NCBI RefSeq assembly: GCF_003385185.1
Contig: NZ_PQHZ01000021.1
Location: forward strand, 1 to 64,000
Direction: 5' to 3'
DNA from: Amycolatopsis palatopharyngis
GTDB lineage: Bacteria; Actinomycetota; Actinomycetes; Mycobacteriales; Pseudonocardiaceae
DNA length: 64,000 nt
A model generated the notes under the pieces. It worked only from the letters and a program-made list of their open reading frames with translations, was not told the DNA's origin and did not search any database. Numbering within the stretch: position 1 is the stretch's first letter; the number at the start of each line of letters is the position of its first letter. A program made the translations under genes and the position numbers. Below are positions 57,840-64,000 of the stretch, piece by piece.

Positions 57840-58658
57840 ATGAAGGACTTCGGTGGCAAGGTCGCGGTGATCACGGGCGCCGGTTCGGGAATCGGCAGGG
57901 CCCTCGCGCTCGATCTCGCGGGTCGTGGCGCTCGCCTCGCCGTTTCCGACGTCGACTCGGCGCGCGTCGCCGATACCGCGGCATTGTGCGAGAAGGCCGG
58001 AGCCGAGACGCGGTCGTATGTGTTGGATGTCGCAGATCGGACCGCTGTGCTCGCGCACGCCGAGCAGGTCGCAGGTGATTTCGGCCAGGTGAACCTGGTC
58101 GTGAACAACGCGGGAGTCGCCCTCACGGCCACGGTCGAGGAGATGGACTGGGCGGAGTTCGACTGGTTGATGGGGATCAATCTGGGTGGAGTCGTGCACG
58201 GGACCAAGGCCTTCCTGCCGCACCTGATCGCGTCCGGGGACGGCCATCTGGTCAACGTCTCCAGCGTGTTCGGCTTCATCGGGGTGCCCACTCAGAGCGC
58301 CTACAACGCCGCCAAGTTCGCGGTGCGCGGCTTCACCGAGGCGTTGCGGCAGGAGATGCTGATGGAGTGTCGCCCTGTACGGGTCAGCTGTGTGCATCCC
58401 GGTGGGATCAGGACCAACATCGCCAGGGACGCCCGTGGTCTCGAAGGGGCCGACGCGGATCGAGCCGCCCGCCTCTTCGAACGGATCGCCCGCACCAGCC
58501 CCGAGGCCGCGGCCAGGACGATTCTGCGCGGTGTCGAGCGCGAGCGGCCCCGGATCCTGATCGGACCGGACGCCTACGTCATCGACGCCCTTCCGCGGTT
58601 GTTCGGCGCCGGTTACCAACGCATGGTCGCTCTCGCGGGCAAGCGCATCCTGCCCTGA
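57840..58658 (+). CDS. Short-chain dehydrogenase/reductase
   Basis: 272 residues. VAVITGAGSGIGRALALDLA (8-27) binds the nicotinamide cofactor, VNNAGVALTATVEEMD and the catalytic Y-x3-K in SAYNAAKFAVRG complete the active site, and HPGGIRTNIARDARG follows. The extended C-terminus (ILIGPDAYVIDALPRLFGAG) is the form common in actinobacterial SDRs acting on lipids or steroids. The substrate is unknown. It is likely under the divergent TetR. Confidence 0.9.
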   Translation: MKDFGGKVAVITGAGSGIGRALALDLAGRGARLAVSDVDSARVADTAALCEKAGAETRSYVLDVADRTAVLAHAEQVAGDFGQVNLVVNNAGVALTATVEEMDWAEFDWLMGINLGGVVHGTKAFLPHLIASGDGHLVNVSSVFGFIGVPTQSAYNAAKFAVRGFTEALRQEMLMECRPVRVSCVHPGGIRTNIARDARGLEGADADRAARLFERIARTSPEAAARTILRGVERERPRILIGPDAYVIDALPRLFGAGYQRMVALAGKRILP

Positions 58659-59026
58659 TCCGGGGGACGAGCCCGCATCGTCAGAAATGAGGCGAGCGCC
58701 ACTTTCCCGATCACGCGTGCCGCCTGTGCCCGGTCACGCGCGGAGGTGGCCTGGGCCACGTTCCGACCACGGATTCCAGCCCTACCAGCATGTTCGACCG
58801 GTTCTCCCGCACGCTGGGGTGACTCGCCGGTAACCCCGGCCCCGTCCCTTCGCGTGCGGCCGCCGGCACCGCCGACGTGGAGAAACCATCCGTTGCGGGG
58901 TGGTCGTGCCAGGCGGTGCGAACGACGCGAATGGTCGAGGGCTACGATCCCCCTAGTCGCCGGATCAGGCCATGTTCCCGGCGGCACGAACGGTGACCAC
59001 CACAAGGTTGACTGCAGGAGGCAGGA
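58659..59026. other. 368-base intergenic region upstream of ctaD
   Basis: No gene, repeat family or RNA is recognisable. A TACGAT at 58943-58948 could be a -10 box for ctaD, which would give a 5' leader of about 75 bases. A stretch near 58696 (CCACTTTCCCG) resembles half of a family A palindrome but lacks the other half. Confidence 0.4.
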
Positions 59027-62804
<3,778 letters not shown>

Positions 62805-62840
62805 CCGGACAACACGCCCCGCGTCGCACGCACCCGAGTA

Positions 62841-62895
62841 GTTCCCGAATGCCACATTGGGGACGTTGAAGTTCCCGAATGCCACATTGGGGAAC
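62841..62895. repeat. Family B array, two units
   Basis: Units at 62841-62864 and 62871-62895 with the core CCCGAATGCCACATTGGGG, 30 bases apart, between the convergent PTH2 gene and the hypothetical gene at 62932. The flanks GAGTAGTTC and GGAACTAC match those of the array at 51706. Confidence 0.85.
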
Positions 62896-62931
62896 TACCG
62901 CAGGCTCGTCGTGGGGCGGGTGGCGGGCGGC

Positions 62932-63270
62932 TCAGGAAGCGGCGGTCCAGACTACGTAGGCCTCGTCGGCGTCGGTGGTCATCGCCTCGACGAACTTCTC
63001 GTGGTCGAAGCCGGGCAGGCCCTGGAGCCGCTCCAGCAGGGCGTCGGCGGCGGGATCGCCGCTCGGGACTGCCGTGCCCGCGCCGCCGGAACCGGCCAGC
63101 ATGAAGAACACATCCTCTTTCCACGGTCCCTCAGGGATCACTCTGATCACCACCGCGGACAGCTCCGACCAGGTGACGGACTCCTCGCTCCCGTCGGCCA
63201 ACTTGCGGCGGACCCCGGTGTCGTCGACGCGGACGGCCCGGGAGTGTGCGTTGGCTGGGTCCTGGGACAA
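62932..63270 (-). CDS. Conserved actinobacterial hypothetical protein
   Basis: 112 residues. RRKLADGSEESVTWSELSAV and VVIRVIPEGPWKEDVFFMLA suggest a small beta-rich domain, and the C-terminal half is helical (ALLERLQGLPGFDHEKFVEA). No catalytic motif or signal peptide is visible. Such proteins occur in many actinobacteria and are unstudied. It follows the helicase gene on the same strand with 221 bases between them. Confidence 0.7.
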   Translation of the reverse strand: MSQDPANAHSRAVRVDDTGVRRKLADGSEESVTWSELSAVVIRVIPEGPWKEDVFFMLAGSGGAGTAVPSGDPAADALLERLQGLPGFDHEKFVEAMTTDADEAYVVWTAAS

Positions 63271-63491
63271 CAGGTTCTCCCTCGGTGTTCGGATCGAGAT
63301 TCACACACCCGCTATCGCGTCGACGGGGTGCGCGCTTGTGCAGGGAAAAATGGCGTCGCGCTCGTGCGACGGTCAGTACAGGGCCGGGACGCGCGCCGCG
63401 ATCGGGGGGCGATAGCGGCAGGGGGACGTTCGCGGGCTCGACATCACTCTCCTTGCGTTTTGTCCACGGTAGTCCGGTCTGCCGAGCAAGT

Positions 63492-64000
63492 TCAGGCTGG
63501 GGCCGCGGCATCGAGTCTGCGTAGTGCGTCCCTGGCGACCTGGGGATCCGACGTGGGCCAGAACGGGGGCAGCGAGGCGCGCAGAAAACCGCCGTAGCGT
63601 GCGGTGGCCAGGCGGGAGTCCAGTACCGCGACCACGCCCTTGTCGTCGACGGAGCGGTGCAGGCGGCCGGTGCCCTGGGCCAGCAGGAGTGCGGCGTGGG
63701 TGGCCGACACCGTGAGGAAACCGTTGCCACCCCTGGCTTCCACCGCGCGCTGTCGCGCCGAGGAAACCGGGTCGTCGGGCCGGGGGAACGGCAGCCGGTC
63801 GACCAGCACGAGCTGGAGCGACGGCCCAGGTACGTCCACGCCCTGCCAGAGCGACAGCGTGCCGAACAGACAGGTACGTACGTCTTCGGCGAACTTACGC
63901 ACCAGCAGCGAGGTCGAGTCCTCGCCCTGGCACAGAATCGGGTGTTCCACTCGGTCCCGAAGTTCCTCTGTGGCCTGCTTCGCCGCGCGCATCGAGGAGA
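63492..64000 (-). CDS. DinG-like ATP-dependent helicase, C-terminal part
   Basis: Only the last 166-169 residues lie in the window; the gene continues past its right edge. The superfamily II helicase motifs V and VI of the DinG/XPD group are visible: FGTLSLWQGVDVPGPSLQLV and LAQGTGRLHRSVDDKGVVAV. LVLVDRLPFPRPDDPVSS between them is typical of bacterial DinG-type proteins, which unwind DNA, R-loops or G-quadruplexes. Whether it keeps the iron-sulfur cysteines cannot be judged from this part. Confidence 0.88.
   Translation of the reverse strand, partial: SSMRAAKQATEELRDRVEHPILCQGEDSTSLLVRKFAEDVRTCLFGTLSLWQGVDVPGPSLQLVLVDRLPFPRPDDPVSSARQRAVEARGGNGFLTVSATHAALLLAQGTGRLHRSVDDKGVVAVLDSRLATARYGGFLRASLPPFWPTSDPQVARDALRRLDAAAPA

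Overview
The window is a contiguous, gene-dense stretch of high-GC chromosome from an actinobacterium. Four things point to a Pseudonocardiaceae-like relative of the mycobacteria: a probable mycothiol-dependent enzyme, RamB next to the glyoxylate genes, an XRE (DUF5753)/DUF397 pair, and gene order shared with Mycobacterium tuberculosis (the Rv3028c-Rv3032 and ctaD-serB2 neighbourhoods). This placement is an inference from gene content. I saw no tRNA, rRNA, insertion sequence, prophage or CRISPR array.

Layout. 0-9.8 kb: small regulators and enzymes, including MarR, CGNR, DUF1348, MOSC, DUF1232 and DUF1992 proteins. This stretch also holds a threonyl-tRNA synthetase paralogue without an editing domain, preceded by a Thr-rich leader peptide and a terminator hairpin. 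9.8-19.9 kb: a cell-wall hydrolase, a nucleoside hydrolase, a hexapeptide acyltransferase, an M14 carboxypeptidase, and the glyoxylate shunt (ramB divergent from aceA-aceB). 19.9-28.4 kb: a polysaccharide locus in the Rv3032/Rv3031/Rv3030 order, interrupted by an XRE/DUF397 cassette, then DegV and etfBA. 28.4-33.2 kb: an ECF sigma/anti-sigma pair and a large secreted M36 metalloprotease. 33.2-37.6 kb: a P450 pair with its TetR regulator, and an ornithine-lipid acyltransferase pair.

37.5-48.7 kb is the most coherent system. An eight-gene, mostly overlapping minus-strand operon encodes anthraniloyl-CoA formation, ring attack and beta-oxidation-like steps. It diverges from a plus-strand PaaX-type regulator, tryptophan 2,3-dioxygenase and kynureninase. 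Together they suggest a route from tryptophan through kynurenine and anthranilate to CoA intermediates. The usual KynB formamidase is missing, and a creatininase-family hydrolase sits inside the operon as a candidate replacement.

48.7-64 kb: LysR and leucine/valine-type dehydrogenase, an orphan AbiEi-like protein, VanW, a phosphoesterase, GNAT, two TetR regulators and an SDR, then ctaD-serB-PTH2 and the end of a DinG-like helicase.

Three families of short intergenic repeats run through the window. Family A is a palindrome around GCACTTTCCCGGGAAAGTGC. Family B is a 30-bp unit around CCCGAATGCCACATTGGGG. Family C is a 21-bp tandem unit around GGATCTGCCAACTCGG. They mostly sit at gene 3' ends, flank two cassette-like loci, and in one case run into a coding sequence. 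Several genes also have a TANNNT box 6-7 bases before the start codon, which is typical of leaderless transcripts.
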